Assembly: GCA_031257415.1 (NCBI GenBank)
Contig: JAIROR010000075.1
Coordinates: forward strand, 1-6,665
Reading direction: 5' to 3'
Source of the DNA: Holosporales bacterium
GTDB lineage: Bacteria; Pseudomonadota; Alphaproteobacteria; RUG11792
Length of the DNA stretch: 6,665 bases
Every line of letters starts with the position of its first letter. Position 1 is the first letter of the stretch. Of this stretch, positions 5,794 to 6,665 are shown piece by piece. The notes under the pieces are model-generated. The model made no database searches, was not told where the DNA came from, and saw only the letters and a list, made by a program, of their open reading frames with translations. Both the position numbers and the translations under genes were made by a program.

Positions 5794-6381
5794 ATGGGAA
5801 ATCGCAGAATGCCAAACAACAGAGGAAGAATCATTTCTGGAGAACTTCGGAAAAGAATCATCAAAACCCCGGCTGAAAAAGAAATCAGGCCGACTTCTGA
5901 CTATCTTAAGGAATCCATTTTTAACGTTCTTGAACATGAAATTTGCATTTCTGATACCAATACAATTGACATATGCGCAGGTTCCGGAGCCCTTGGAATC
6001 GAGGCTTTGTCCCGCGGATCCAGGGAATGTGTATTCATAGATAACAATAAAACTGCCATAACTTGTATAAACGAAAATGCAAAGAAACTCGGAATACATG
6101 ATAGAAGTTTTGTAATATACAGCAACGCCAGCTTTATAAATGAGAAAATCCTGCGATTTTTTAAAGAGGAGAGAGAGTTGCTGATCTTTATTGACCCACC
6201 ATATTCTGATACAGATTTGCTTCAATCAATAGTAAGCAATGTGAGAAACATTGGGAAAATATGTAAAAAAATGATCGTCATAGAATCTGGAGTATCGTTT
6301 GAGCTATGCCCAGCTCCCGATGAGCAAGTGATCACAAAAACATACGGCAAATCGAAAGTGTCGTTTCTAAAAAGAAATTAG
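5794..6381 (+). CDS. rsmD: 16S rRNA (guanine966-N2)-methyltransferase
   Basis: RsmD methylates N2 of G966 in helix 31 of 16S rRNA during 30S assembly, using S-adenosylmethionine. The product is 195 residues, the normal size. Motifs are the N-terminal GRIISGELRKR (11-21), RPTSDYLKESIFNVL (32-46), the SAM-binding motif I DICAGSGALGIEALSRG (59-75), the acidic residue after it in FID (81-83), the catalytic DPPY (134-137) and the C-terminal KTYGKSKVSFLKR (182-194). This matches the Rossmann-fold N2-guanine methyltransferases; DPPY in the rRNA/DNA group plus the RPT signature separates it from DNA methylases. The start may be ATG 5794 or ATG 5809 (MPNNRGRIISG); neither has a strong RBS, and the first is kept as the longer form. 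The gene stands alone and divergent from the LRR gene, and no U-tract terminator follows. Confidence 0.95.
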   Translation: MGNRRMPNNRGRIISGELRKRIIKTPAEKEIRPTSDYLKESIFNVLEHEICISDTNTIDICAGSGALGIEALSRGSRECVFIDNNKTAITCINENAKKLGIHDRSFVIYSNASFINEKILRFFKEERELLIFIDPPYSDTDLLQSIVSNVRNIGKICKKMIVIESGVSFELCPAPDEQVITKTYGKSKVSFLKRN

Positions 6382-6460
6382 GAATGTCTTAAGTCTGCAG
6401 TGATTCCAGGCAGTTCTAGTGGTTCCTGATTTGCCTCAAAACATGTGGTTTGTACAGGCT

Positions 6461-6657
6461 AAAAACCCAACATTTCCCCACAACCTTAACCGTTTATTAA
6501 CTCTTTTATGAGATACTGAAGATTATCTTTTTTGTTCTTTGGATTACTTCTGGAAACTTCAATCATAGAATTGTTGTATCTTTTCTTGCAATCTTGAAAA
6601 AAACCAACATTTCCCTCCAACCTTAACCATTTATTAAAACTTTTATGAGATAATGAA
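6461..6657. repeat. Two direct copies of a 60-bp sequence, 137 bp apart
   Basis: 6461-6520 and 6598-6657 match at 53 of 60 positions without gaps; a 1-nt indel follows. The shared core on the + strand runs from CCAACATTTCCC through CAACCTTAACC to CTTTTATGAGATA. The 77 bp between copies are not repeated. On the minus strand both copies can be read as YLIKxLING followed by TAA, which suggests a duplicated 3' end of a gene; the spacing of 137 bp puts the copies in different frames. Confidence 0.85.
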
Positions 6658-6665
6658 AGAATTAG
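6486..6665 (-). CDS. Possible 3' end of a gene entering from the right (partial or decayed)
   Basis: On the minus strand a frame is open from the window edge to TAA at 6488-6486, giving 59 codons and no start within the window other than one internal ATG. The C-terminal part is Lys/Asn-rich (KKRYNNSMIEVSRSNPK) and ends in DNLQYLIKELING. No family is recognised. The stop lies inside the left copy of the 60-bp repeat; the equivalent stop of the right copy is in another frame, so this may be the tail of a real gene after partial duplication, a pseudogene remnant, or a chance open frame in AT-rich DNA. Confidence 0.3.
   Translation of the reverse strand, partial: LILSLSHKSFNKWLRLEGNVGFFQDCKKRYNNSMIEVSRSNPKNKKDNLQYLIKELING

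Noticed and set aside
5674..6225. 183-codon antisense frame opposite rsmD
   Set aside because: rsmD on the plus strand has all family motifs; the antisense frame has none and would overlap it almost fully.
6383..6450. Possible terminator after rsmD (GGAAT/ATTCC and AGGCA/TGCCT inverted repeats)
   Set aside because: The stems are only 5 bp with long loops and there is no U-tract.

Overview
The window looks like a piece of a low-GC alphaproteobacterial genome, plausibly a Rickettsiales/Holosporales-type intracellular bacterium. This is an inference. It rests on the alphaproteobacterial flavour of MiaA (a DSMQVYKDIPIVT stretch instead of the DSMQVYxGLDIGT seen elsewhere), an MFS carrier of a kind common in intracellular proteobacteria, two Sec-exported proteins built from eukaryote-like repeat architectures (MORN and leucine-rich/RNI-like), and low coding density with many short intergenic repeats. 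No rRNA, tRNA, CRISPR array or insertion sequence was recognised.

Layout, left to right. 1-548 has no convincing gene but holds a near-consensus promoter (35-63), a long imperfect hairpin (192-243), a 13-bp tandem repeat (358-390) and a second promoter (481-509) reading into the next gene. 549-1934 (+) is an exported protein of about 15 MORN repeats. 1935-2304 separates convergent genes and carries a 102-bp sequence twice (98/102 identical, period 113). On the minus strand follow, in transcription order, a secreted RNI/LRR-like protein (5668-4832), a spacer with a degenerate 13-bp repeat and a possible promoter, a 27-bp tandem array that repeatedly duplicates a ribosome-binding-site/start-codon module, an MFS transporter (4457-3165), and miaA (3168-2305), whose GTG start overlaps the transporter stop. 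5794-6381 (+) is rsmD, divergent from the LRR gene. The right end has two copies of a 60-bp sequence 137 bp apart and the apparent 3' end of a minus-strand reading frame that leaves the window.

How the genes relate: miaA and rsmD are housekeeping RNA-modification genes (tRNA A37 isopentenylation and 16S rRNA G966 methylation). The MFS gene and miaA form a translationally coupled pair. The MORN and LRR proteins are single genes with signal peptides and look like surface or secreted interaction proteins; their targets are unknown. The most unusual feature is the 27-bp array in front of the MFS gene, where every unit carries GAGAGG about 9 nt before ATGAGTAATGG, so the real start is the last member of a series of duplicated start sites.
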